Assembly: GCA_963722555.1 (NCBI GenBank)
Contig: CAVRNQ010000001.1
Location: 186,001-250,000, forward strand
DNA: 64,000 nucleotides
Source of the DNA: Bog-366 sp963722555
GTDB taxonomy: Bacteria; Acidobacteriota; Terriglobia; UBA7540
Reading direction: 5' to 3'
Shown: positions 52,476-60,547 of the stretch, one piece after another
Layout: each line of letters begins with the position of its first letter
How positions within the stretch are numbered: the stretch's first letter is position 1
The notes under the pieces: generated by a model
The model's input: only the letters and a program-made list of their open reading frames with translations
Databases searched by the model: none
Told to the model about the DNA's origin: nothing
Program-made: the position numbers and the translations under genes

Positions 52476-53390
52476 TTACGCCTTGGGGTGGGTCTTGTCG
52501 TATACATCCATGAGTTGCTTGATGGAAACCTGGGTGTATTTCTGCGTGGTCGCCAGGCTGCGATGCCCGAGCATTTCCTGGATGGCGCGCAGGTCAGCGC
52601 CCTCGGTAAGCAGGTGGGAAGCGAAGGCGTGCCGCATCGAGTGAGGGCTGACTTTCACATCCGGCCCGTAGGTCCGCACGTATTTTTTCACCAGCCGATC
52701 GACGGAGCGAGTCGTCAGCCGGTCGCCGTGCACATTGAGTAAGAGCGCTGTCTGGCCGCTCTTCTTTCCCTCCCGCAGAATCCTCTCGCGAACGGGTAGG
52801 TATTCGTTCAAAGCCTGTCCGGCCTTCGAGCCGAAGGGAACGATGCGTTCCTTGCGGCCCTTGCCGCGCACCAGCAGCATGCCGTCACCGAAGTTGACGC
52901 TGCGCAGGTCCAGGCCCACCAGCTCGCTCACGCGCAAGCCGGAAGCATAGAGCAATTCCAAAATGGCGCGGTCGCGGCGCATCCGTGGGTCGGCGGTCTG
53001 GACCGCCTCCGCCACACAGTCCAGGAAGGAATTCATTTCTTCTTCGGTCATGATGCGAGGGAGCGTCTTGTCGAGCTTGGGGGTGGAGACCGTCGCGGCG
53101 GGATTGCTTACCAACACCTGCTCCTTGGTAAGGAACTTGTAGAACGCCCGCACCGCGGCCAGCTTCCGTCCGATGGAAGACTTCTTCTTTTCGTGCTCGA
53201 AGAGAAAGGCCAGAAACCCTCGAATGCGCAGCGCGTCAATGGATCGCACCTCGACCGTGGCCTCGGGATCTCCGCCCTTCAAGTAGTCGCGAAATTGCCG
53301 CAGGTCGCTCAGGTAGTTGCGAACCGTGTGCGGTGAAGCGTTCCGCTCGTAACGCAGGTAGTTGATGTAGCGTTCGATCAGATCATCCAT
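52476..53390 (-). CDS. xerC: Tyrosine recombinase XerC/XerD family
   Basis: 304 residues. N-terminal SAM-like domain (RYINYLRYERNASPHTVRNY), then the catalytic residues: R153 in ASGLRVSEL, K177, H250 and R253 (HSMRH), H276 (LGHRS), and the nucleophile Y285 in TTQKYTQ. Resolves chromosome dimers at dif together with a partner Xer protein. xerC next to trmFO is also seen in Firmicutes. XerD cannot be excluded. Confidence 0.94.
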   Translation of the reverse strand: MDDLIERYINYLRYERNASPHTVRNYLSDLRQFRDYLKGGDPEATVEVRSIDALRIRGFLAFLFEHEKKKSSIGRKLAAVRAFYKFLTKEQVLVSNPAATVSTPKLDKTLPRIMTEEEMNSFLDCVAEAVQTADPRMRRDRAILELLYASGLRVSELVGLDLRSVNFGDGMLLVRGKGRKERIVPFGSKAGQALNEYLPVRERILREGKKSGQTALLLNVHGDRLTTRSVDRLVKKYVRTYGPDVKVSPHSMRHAFASHLLTEGADLRAIQEMLGHRSLATTQKYTQVSIKQLMDVYDKTHPKA

Positions 53391-53699
53391 GGTTAGTTGT
53401 CAGTTATCAGTCATCAGTCTTCAGTTCGCAGCTTTCAGCTTATAGCTATCAGCTTTCAGCGGTCAGCGGTCAGCGTTCATGTGATTCTCCTGCCCTCGCC
53501 CCCTTGGGGGAGAGGGTGGACCGCAACCGGCGTTTTCTCCAGCCGGGGCGGGACGGGTGAGGGGGTCACCCAGGAACGAATTCAGACGTGAGTAGCGCGG
53601 ACCTGTTCTGCAGGTCCGTGGTCCTTGCGCGCGGTTGGTGAGAAAAGCCGCAGACCTTGGAAAACAGGTCTGCGCTACCCTCTGCCTGCTGCCTACTGC
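53391..53699. other. Intergenic region built from repeats
   Basis: 309 bp between xerC and trmFO. Contains a CAGTCATCAGTCTTCAG-type tract (53401-53480), inverted GC-rich words with GGGGGAGAGGG, a REP-like doublet and a GCCTACTGCTTACTGCC tract (53683-53738) that also encodes the C-terminus of trmFO. Confidence 0.65.
53593..53678. repeat. REP-like doublet, diverged
   Basis: TAGCGCGGACCTGTTCTGCAG and CAGACCTTGGAAAACAGGTCTGCGCTA, inverted, about 40 bp apart. Same family as 49506 and 45932. Confidence 0.7.
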
Positions 53700-55067
53700 T
53701 TACTGCCTACTGCCTTCTGCCCACTGCTTACTGCCTACCGTCCGGGAACTCACCATACTCCCAAACCATTCCTCGAAGTCGGCTATCGCCTTCCCACACT
53801 GCTTCTCGCGCCGGGCGCGGCGGTCCCGGGCGATCGAGCGCGGGAGGTCTGGCATCGGCGCCAGCAAGTCAAAGGAAATGTTGGCAGGCTGGTAGTTGCC
53901 CGCGGCGGCGTGGGTGATGTAGTGAACGAGTGACCCCAGCGCCGTCGTGCGCGGTGGCGGCGCAAATGGCTCACCCTGAACGCGCGCGGCCATCGCGAGG
54001 CCCGCCACCAAGCCCGTGGCGATGCATTCAACGTAGCCCTCTACGCCCGAGAGTTGGCCCGCCACAAAAACCTGCGGCGCGCTACGAAAGCTCAAGTCGG
54101 AATTCAGCAGGCGCGGCGCGTTGATATAAGTATTGCGATGGATTTGGCCGAGGCGCAGGAACTCCGCGTTTTCGAGCCCTGGAATCAGCCGTAGAATTCG
54201 TTTCTGCTCAGGAAACTTCAGGTGGTTCTGGAATCCCACCAGGTTGTAACTGGAGAAGCGCAGGTTTTCCGGCCGCAGTTGCACCACCGCAAAAGGCTGG
54301 CGGCCGGTGCGCGGGTCGATCAATCCGACGGGCTTCATAGGGCCGAAGCGCAGCGTGTCGTAACCGCGCCGCGCCAGCTCTTCGATAGGGAGGCAAGCCT
54401 CGAAGAATTTCACCTCCTCGCACGCGTGCGCCGGGACGCTCTCCGCGCTGGCCAGCGCTTCGTAGAAAGCCCGGTATTCCTCTTCGCCCAAGGGGCAGTT
54501 CAGGTAATCCTCGCCGCCCTTGCCGTAGCGGGAGGCGCGGAAGATGCGCTCCAGGTTGAGAGTCTCGGCGTCCACGATGGGGCTGATGGCGTCGTAAAAA
54601 GCCAGGTTCTCAGAACCCGTGAACGTTTGGAGTTGGGCGGCAAGGGCCCCAGAGGTAAGTGGTCCTGTGGCGATCAGGGCAAGACTGTCGTGCGGAATCT
54701 CGAGCAGCTCTTCGCGCCGAAGGTTGATACTGGCGTGGCCCGCAATCGCCGTGGTCACACCCTGGGCGAAGCGCTCGCGATCCACGGCCAGAGCGGCCCC
54801 GCCCGGCACGGCGCAGGCATCCGCCACGCGCAGCAGGAGCGACCCCGCGCGGCGCAACTCCTCTTTAAGCAGCCCAGATGCCGAGCCCCGCGCGTTCGAC
54901 TTGAGCGAGTTACTGCAAACCAGTTCCGCCAGCCAGTCCGTTTTGTGCGCAGGGGTCGGGCGCGCCGGCCGCATCTCGTAAAGGGTCACGGGCACGCCGC
55001 GCTCGGCAAGCTGCCACACCGCTTCACTGCCCGCAAGACCCCCTCCGGCAATGATGATGGACGTCAT
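53700..55067 (-). CDS. trmFO: tRNA (m5U54) methyltransferase, folate- and FAD-dependent
   Basis: 455 residues. Uses 5,10-methylenetetrahydrofolate and FADH2 to methylate U54 in the T-loop. FAD site GGGLAGSEAVWQLAERGVPV at the N-terminus, then CSNSLKSNARGSASGLLKEE and CPLGEEEYRAFYEAL. In the second half GYVECIATGLVAGLAMA is characteristic. The last ~13 residues come from the GCCTACTGC-type repeat, so the natural end may be earlier. Adjacent xerC is a common neighbour. Confidence 0.95.
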   Translation of the reverse strand: MTSIIIAGGGLAGSEAVWQLAERGVPVTLYEMRPARPTPAHKTDWLAELVCSNSLKSNARGSASGLLKEELRRAGSLLLRVADACAVPGGAALAVDRERFAQGVTTAIAGHASINLRREELLEIPHDSLALIATGPLTSGALAAQLQTFTGSENLAFYDAISPIVDAETLNLERIFRASRYGKGGEDYLNCPLGEEEYRAFYEALASAESVPAHACEEVKFFEACLPIEELARRGYDTLRFGPMKPVGLIDPRTGRQPFAVVQLRPENLRFSSYNLVGFQNHLKFPEQKRILRLIPGLENAEFLRLGQIHRNTYINAPRLLNSDLSFRSAPQVFVAGQLSGVEGYVECIATGLVAGLAMAARVQGEPFAPPPRTTALGSLVHYITHAAAGNYQPANISFDLLAPMPDLPRSIARDRRARREKQCGKAIADFEEWFGSMVSSRTVGSKQWAEGSRQ

Positions 55068-55402
55068 CCCGCTCCTTTCGCTAAGCCGATCCCCCCACCT
55101 TCTTGCAGGTGATTATAGCAGGCTCAGGCTCGGCCTTTGGGTTTGCCGGGACGGCGTGAGAATCTACATCCCACTTTGCCGGAGGCCACCTCGCGGGGCG
55201 CGGGACGAACAGAGGGCGGAAGCCGCGATTTCGGCGGGGCTGAACAGGCTGCGGAAAAACTTGTCGAGGCTGTCATTCTGAGGAGCCGCAGGCGAGGAAG
55301 AATCTCGCATTGCCATGAAAAAGCGCAGAGCGAGATCCTTCGCTACGCTCAGGATGACAGGTCGGAGGGGTTTTTCCGCTGTGCCTCCGCAAGCGCCTTG
55401 TC
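55068..55402. other. Intergenic gap with a dispersed element
   Basis: 335 bp. Contains AGGCTGC-family copy 4 (55245-55385). No other feature; the words CGGAAGCCGCG and GTTTGCCGGGACGG are not paired. Confidence 0.5.
55245..55385. repeat. AGGCTGC-family dispersed element, copy 4
   Basis: About 141 bp from CAGGCTGCGGAAAAAC to GTTTTTCCGCTGTGCCT, with CTGTCATTCTGAGG and ATCCTTCGCTACGCTCAGG inside. One end has a 2-nt insertion relative to copy 2. Confidence 0.7.
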
Positions 55403-58129
55403 TCATTCATATCGCAGCGCAACGATGGGGTCCACCTTCGTCGCGCGGCGCGCGGGGATGTAAGACGCGGCGAGCGCGACAAGCGTGAGCATGACAGAGA
55501 CGCCGGCATAGGTGAGCGGATCAGTGGAGGTCACGCCGACCAGAACACCACCCAAGAGCCGCGCCAGGGCGAATGCCGCAATAACGCCAATTACGGCTCC
55601 CGGCACAACAATCCCCGCCCCTTGGCGGAAGATCATTCTCAGAATTTGTCCCGGCCGCGCTCCCAGGGCCAAGCGAATCCCGATCTCGTGAGTCCTTTGC
55701 GTGGCCATGTAAGACAACACACCATACACGCCAATTATGGCGAGTATCAGGCCCAGGATTCCCATCGCGGCGGCCAACCCAGCACCCAACTGGAACAACC
55801 ACAGCCCGTTCGGGGTATTGAGCGCATCCGTCATGGTCTGAGCGGCGGCAACCGGCATCGCCGGCGCGAGGGACCTGATAATTCCAAGGACCCCCGGGCC
55901 CATTGCTTCCGGATTTCCAAAGGTACGTACCTGGAGCGTGACAGGCAGGACGCGTCTCTGCGCAAAAGGAATGTAAAAAAAGGAACCCTCTGGCGAGGAC
56001 AAGTCCGACGTCCTGCTGTTTCTCGCCACGCCGACCACTTCGAGGGGATGGGTCAGGTCTTCCTCCAAGTTGAACCGTTTACCGATGGGGTCCTTGCCTG
56101 GCCAGAAGCGCTCCGCCATGGCTTGGTTGATGACGGCTACGTGCACCGAGTTCTGTTTGTCCGTCTCGTCGATTCCACGCCCGTGGAGTAAACGGATGCC
56201 CATGGTTTCGAAATAAGCGAGAGAGACAATGTTGTAGCCCGCCGAAAGAGTTTGCTGCTGGGGCGGCGACGCCAGACCTTCGACCTCGATGGATGCTCCC
56301 AGGTTGTTGCCGCCCATGGGCACCGAGGCTGCCACGCTTGCCGATTCGATGCCAGCAAGCGCCCGGACCCGCTCAAGCACACTATCGACAAACTCGTACG
56401 ACTGCGTCTCGCTGTAACCGGCGAGACCGGGATTAAGGGCGATGTTCAAAACGTGTTGCGGATCAAAACCCAGATCGGATTTTTGGATATTCAGGAGGCT
56501 CCGCACAAAGAGTCCGGCAACGATCAGCAGCATCAGTGAGCCTCCTACCTGAGCTATAACCAGACCTTTGCGGAGACCATGACCTCCGGTTGTGGTGGTG
56601 CGTCCACTGCCGTGCAGAACCTCGTTCAAATCGCCTGCCGTCGCGCGCCAAGCGGGGGCGATGCCTGCGATCACACCCGAGACAAGGGCCAGCGCCAGTG
56701 CGTATCCGAAAACGCGCCAGTCAAAGTGAAGATCCAGAGTAATGGGGATGTCCATATGGAACGAGAGCGAACTAAGCACGCGGCTTCCCACCAAACCCAC
56801 CACCAGCCCACCTACGCAGCCAAGTAACGCGAGCAGCAAACTCTCGGTGAGCAATTGCCCAATGATCCGGCCGCGTTTGGCGCCCAGCGCTATCCGTATG
56901 GCAATTTCGCCGCGGCGGACGCTGGCACGGGCGAGAAGGATGTTCGCGACGTTGACGCAGGCCAGGATCAGGACAACTGCCGCTAAGGTCAGGAAGAGTG
57001 CTCCCACGACCCCCAGCCCTTCCGGGGGGTCGGAAGTCGGGCCGGTCGCAGGAAGCGGAAACGCCTTCAATACTTTCCAGTCGTCGGCCTTCGGGTACTC
57101 CGCGGCCAGGCGCTTTGCTACCACGTCCAGGACGGATCGAATCTTGCCTTGAGTAATTCCCGGTTTGAGCCTGGCGATCAGTACCAGACGCTTGTCTTGA
57201 CGGTCGTTCAGGAAATCGCTCTTCGTTTGGTTGTCGACCACCGCCATCCCCAGCGGCATGTAACCCTGCGTCTCGATGAGTGTCGATACGGGACGGAATC
57301 CCTCCGGTGCAACTCCGACAATAGTCACAGGCCGGCCATTCACCGATGCCTTCTTACCGACGATATTGCGATCAGCGCCCAGATGCGCCTGCCAGAAGGA
57401 GTAATTCAACACGAGCACGGGGTCGGCGCCGGCAACGTGACCTTCTGAGGGAAGAATGAAGCGGCCCAGCGCGGGGCGAACGCCGGGGAGCGTAAAGAAG
57501 TTGCCCGTCACGAAGTCGGTCCACATCCGTTCGCTCTTGCCTGCCATGCTCAAGCCTGTGGTGCTAAGGATCTGTACCCCGGCCATATCGGAGAACAAGC
57601 TGGTGGTTTGCTTCCGGATGTCCTCAAGGTCCGGACACGAAAACGCGTTGCCACCTCCCTTCCCCGAGGCGGACAGGGTGTAGATCTGTTCCGGATGGCT
57701 GACGGGAAGCGGACGGAGTAACAACGCATTCACCATGCTGAAGATCGCGGTGTTCAGACCGATGCCAAGAGCCAGAGTGACGGCGGCGACTACTGTGAAG
57801 CCGGGATTCTTGGCCAAGATCCGCACGCCAAAGCGTGTGTCCTGCCAAAGGCCCGCCAGGATGTTGGTCTTTTCCCTGGCTCCCAGAACGACGGGCTCCT
57901 GCGGCGCTTGATGTTCGACCCTCTCCAGTCCCTTGGCAAGGAGCTTCTCCTCGCTGATTTCTTCGAGTGCTGTCCGGAGGGCTTCTGCTTCCGTCGCCCC
58001 ACCCGCCAGCAACCCGCGGTAGCGATCGTCTAAGTGCTGCGCGACTTCCTCAACGATCTCCGCCTCGCGCGCCGGCGCCAACTTCAAACTTGCGAGCTGC
58101 TTGGTAATTTCTTCCTTCCAATCAGGCAT
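55403..58129 (-). CDS. Acidobacterial duplicated orphan permease (ADOP)-type ABC permease
   Basis: 908 residues from the ATG at 58129 (GGAGGTTGAAC upstream). N-terminal soluble segment (about 1-85), then the FtsX/MacB repeat: RILAKNPGFTVVAAVTLALG, a periplasmic MacB core domain (ending around residue 360), four-helix block RGEIAIRIALGAKRGRIIGQ, and a second core/FtsX block ending LALGARPGQILRMIFRQGAG .. IPARRATKVDPIVALRYE. No ATPase gene is adjacent, as usual for ADOP proteins. Overlaps its PadR regulator by 8 bp. Confidence 0.92.
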   Translation of the reverse strand: MPDWKEEITKQLASLKLAPAREAEIVEEVAQHLDDRYRGLLAGGATEAEALRTALEEISEEKLLAKGLERVEHQAPQEPVVLGAREKTNILAGLWQDTRFGVRILAKNPGFTVVAAVTLALGIGLNTAIFSMVNALLLRPLPVSHPEQIYTLSASGKGGGNAFSCPDLEDIRKQTTSLFSDMAGVQILSTTGLSMAGKSERMWTDFVTGNFFTLPGVRPALGRFILPSEGHVAGADPVLVLNYSFWQAHLGADRNIVGKKASVNGRPVTIVGVAPEGFRPVSTLIETQGYMPLGMAVVDNQTKSDFLNDRQDKRLVLIARLKPGITQGKIRSVLDVVAKRLAAEYPKADDWKVLKAFPLPATGPTSDPPEGLGVVGALFLTLAAVVLILACVNVANILLARASVRRGEIAIRIALGAKRGRIIGQLLTESLLLALLGCVGGLVVGLVGSRVLSSLSFHMDIPITLDLHFDWRVFGYALALALVSGVIAGIAPAWRATAGDLNEVLHGSGRTTTTGGHGLRKGLVIAQVGGSLMLLIVAGLFVRSLLNIQKSDLGFDPQHVLNIALNPGLAGYSETQSYEFVDSVLERVRALAGIESASVAASVPMGGNNLGASIEVEGLASPPQQQTLSAGYNIVSLAYFETMGIRLLHGRGIDETDKQNSVHVAVINQAMAERFWPGKDPIGKRFNLEEDLTHPLEVVGVARNSRTSDLSSPEGSFFYIPFAQRRVLPVTLQVRTFGNPEAMGPGVLGIIRSLAPAMPVAAAQTMTDALNTPNGLWLFQLGAGLAAAMGILGLILAIIGVYGVLSYMATQRTHEIGIRLALGARPGQILRMIFRQGAGIVVPGAVIGVIAAFALARLLGGVLVGVTSTDPLTYAGVSVMLTLVALAASYIPARRATKVDPIVALRYE

Positions 58130-58481
58130 GTTCAACCTCCGTGATGTGGTTGATCGCCTCCACAAACACTTGCCAGCCCTTACGCTGCGAAGCCAGAACT
58201 CTTCGCCCCTGCGCCGTCAGGCGATAATAGCGTCGCCGCCGCTGCCCGCTCTTCTCCACCCATCGGCCTTGCACCCAGCCGCGCTTCTCCAAACGATAGA
58301 GCAGCGGGTAGAGTGAGGCCACGTGGAACCGCACGGTGCCGCCCGAGCGTTGCTCGATGAGTTTGCTGATTTCGTAGCCGTGCCGGGGCCGAGCCTCAAT
58401 GAGCGAGAGAATCAGCAACTCGGCACTGCCCTTCTTCCATTCCAGATCAGACGGTATTTGGTCCATATATGGCATGTCCAT
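58122..58481 (-). CDS. PadR-family transcriptional regulator
   Basis: 119 residues. Winged helix: LLILSLIEARPRHGYEISKL, VASLYPLLYRLEKRGWVQGR and RRRYYRLTAQGRRVLA. Likely regulates the ADOP-type permease downstream. Start is uncertain: ATG at 58481, 58475 or 58466 lie within the palindrome at 58465-58485. Confidence 0.9.
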   Translation of the reverse strand: MDMPYMDQIPSDLEWKKGSAELLILSLIEARPRHGYEISKLIEQRSGGTVRFHVASLYPLLYRLEKRGWVQGRWVEKSGQRRRRYYRLTAQGRRVLASQRKGWQVFVEAINHITEVEHA

Positions 58482-58485
58482 ATAT
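58465..58485. promoter_or_regulatory. Palindromic operator at the PadR start
   Basis: ATATATGG (58465-58472) and CCATATAT (58478-58485) with a 5-bp spacer, perfect arms. It overlaps the start codon and the likely -10 region; fits autorepression by PadR. Confidence 0.6.
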
Positions 58486-58679
58486 TAAACGTCTGCGGGC
58501 AGCGGTGTCAAGCGAATTTTCCGCTGGCGCTGGTCTCCTATCATGGCTCCCAAATTGACGCCCCGCGAACGGAAGTGTAGACTGGCCCCTTCGCATCAAA
58601 ACGCCCGGCCCGCGAGCCGCGGCGGCCTTCCCTGCCGCGAGCAGGTGAAGGTGAACCTTGGGGAGAGGACAGGAGGACT

Positions 58680-60056
58680 ATGAGCACAGCACTCTTCGAA
58701 TACTACGAGTCGAATCGTGAACGGCACCTGGAAGGACTTCTGCAACTGTTGAGGATTCCCAGCATCAGCACGCTTCCGGAACACAAACCCGACATCCGCC
58801 GCGCGGCGGAGTTCCTGGCAAACGACCTCGGCGCCATGGGCATGAAGAACGTGGAGATCATCGAGGGCAAGGAGAACCAGCATCCTTTGGTTTTCGCCGA
58901 GTGGCTGGAGGCGCCCGGCAAGCCCACGCTGCTGATTTACGGCCACTATGACGTGCAGCCCGCCGACCCGCTCGAGGAATGGGTCTCGCCGCCCTTCGAG
59001 CCCACCATCCGCAACCAGAACATCTATGCACGCGGCGCGGTGGACGACAAGGGGCAGGTTTATCTCCTCTCGAAAGCTCTGGAAGGCTTCTTCAAAACGG
59101 AAGGCAAGCTGCCCATTAATGTCAAAGTTCTGCTCGAGGGCGAAGAAGAAGTCGGTGGCGAGCACATTGACGAATATGTAGCGGCGCATCCCGACCGGCT
59201 GAAGGCCGACGCGGCGCTCGTCTGCGATACCGAAATGTTCGCGCCGGAGCTGCCCACCCTCACCACCGGCCTGCGCGGCCTCGTCTATACGGAACTGGAG
59301 GCGCGCGCCGCGGCGCACGATCTGCACTCGGGACAGTACGGTGGGGCGGCGCCCAATCCCATGCAGGCCCTGGCGGAGATGATCAACAAACTCAAAGGGC
59401 CCGACGGCAAGATACTCATCCCCGGGTTCTACAAACGCGTGAAGAAGCCCACCGTACAGGAACTGGCAAGTTGGAAGAAGCTGCCTTTCAACGAGAAAAA
59501 CTTCATGAAGAAAGAAATCGGCACGACGGCGTTGGTAGGAGAGAAAGGCTTCTCCGTGCTCGAGCGCCTGTGGTCGCGGCCGACGCTGGAAGTCCACGGC
59601 ATACGGGGCGGCTTCACGGGGGAAGGCGCCAAGACCGTAATCCCCGCCGTCGCGACAGCAAAAATCAGCATGCGCCTCGTCACGGACATGAATCCGAAAG
59701 AAGTCTTTCGACTGTACTCAGCCTACGTGAAGAAGATCACACCCAAAGGTATCCGTACTTCCGTGCGCGTTTTGAGCTCCGCGCCAGCCTCGGTAGTGGA
59801 CACCGGCAGTGGGTGGATCGCCGCGGGCGCCGAAGCCCTGGAACAGGTCTTCAAGAAAAAGACCGTGTTCATGCGCTCCGGCGGATCCATCCCCATCGTG
59901 GGCACCTTCCAGCGTTGCCTGAAGATTCCCAGCGTCATGATGGGCTTCGGCCTGCCCGACGACAACCTGCACGCCCCCAACGAGAAGTTCCATATCCCAA
60001 ACTTCTATCGCGGCATCGAGGCGGTAGGGAGGTATTTGGAGTTGTTGGGGAAGTGA
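58680..60056 (+). CDS. M20-family dipeptidase
   Basis: 458 residues, cytoplasmic di-zinc aminopeptidase. Metal ligands: H89 and D91 in YGHYDVQP, D122 in GAVDDKG, the Glu pair in EGEEEVGG, D183 and a late His in DDNLHAPNEKFH. Substrate side LHSGQYGGAAPNP and MRSGGSIP. No signal peptide. Divergent from the PadR gene; start ATG just after GGAGGACT. Confidence 0.93.
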   Translation: MSTALFEYYESNRERHLEGLLQLLRIPSISTLPEHKPDIRRAAEFLANDLGAMGMKNVEIIEGKENQHPLVFAEWLEAPGKPTLLIYGHYDVQPADPLEEWVSPPFEPTIRNQNIYARGAVDDKGQVYLLSKALEGFFKTEGKLPINVKVLLEGEEEVGGEHIDEYVAAHPDRLKADAALVCDTEMFAPELPTLTTGLRGLVYTELEARAAAHDLHSGQYGGAAPNPMQALAEMINKLKGPDGKILIPGFYKRVKKPTVQELASWKKLPFNEKNFMKKEIGTTALVGEKGFSVLERLWSRPTLEVHGIRGGFTGEGAKTVIPAVATAKISMRLVTDMNPKEVFRLYSAYVKKITPKGIRTSVRVLSSAPASVVDTGSGWIAAGAEALEQVFKKKTVFMRSGGSIPIVGTFQRCLKIPSVMMGFGLPDDNLHAPNEKFHIPNFYRGIEAVGRYLELLGK

Positions 60057-60106
60057 GGGGGGGGCGAAAGTCTAAAGTTTGAAGTTTAAAGTATAGGGGC
60101 TGACAC

Positions 60107-60349
60107 TTAACTCGCGGGTTGCTGGCCCCGCACGTCCTCGATAAATTCGTCGACGCGGGCGTAGCCCAACTCGTCAAAGCTCTTCCTGCACCAGCCCTTC
60201 CAACGGGTCAGGGCGAGCTTGCGCGGCTTCTTGCGCAGGAGAATAGAGTTGTTAACGACCTGGAATTCCACTTCCGTTTCGGGCTTCAGCCCAAACCTCT
60301 CCCGAAGGTCTTTGGGTATGGTGACTTGACCGCGCTCGCCTATTTTCAT
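60107..60349 (-). CDS. AbrB/MazE-type DNA-binding protein
   Basis: 80 residues from the ATG at 60349 (no SD). MKIGERGQVTIPKDLRERFG and LKPETEVEFQVVNNSILLRK form the swapped-hairpin AbrB fold; the C-terminal helix carries KGWCRKSFDELGYARVDEFI, the typical antitoxin tail. No PIN or MazF gene follows, so the toxin is absent or elsewhere. A longer frame to 60889 is rejected. Confidence 0.8.
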   Translation of the reverse strand: MKIGERGQVTIPKDLRERFGLKPETEVEFQVVNNSILLRKKPRKLALTRWKGWCRKSFDELGYARVDEFIEDVRGQQPAS

Positions 60350-60547
60350 ATTTCGTAGTATGACTGGAATTGCATACAGATACAAGACCGTTAGGACCAG
60401 CCACTTTGATGATCGGATGGGCAAAAGCTTACTCACGAGGTCCGAGTTCACGCGCTTTCTTAACGGTTGCGCGGATTCAACCATTTTCCAACGTAAATTG
60501 CCTCGTGGTATAGTGCCCACCTGTCGATTCTTGATAGGAGCATACCC

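Noticed and set aside
53401..53738. Possible CRISPR array in the xerC/trmFO gap
   Set aside because: Units are 7-10 bp and contiguous, without constant spacers or cas genes; they are simple repeats and REP doublets.
58596..59597. 333-codon minus-strand frame over the dipeptidase gene
   Set aside because: Opposite to an M20 peptidase with all metal ligands; it is a shadow.
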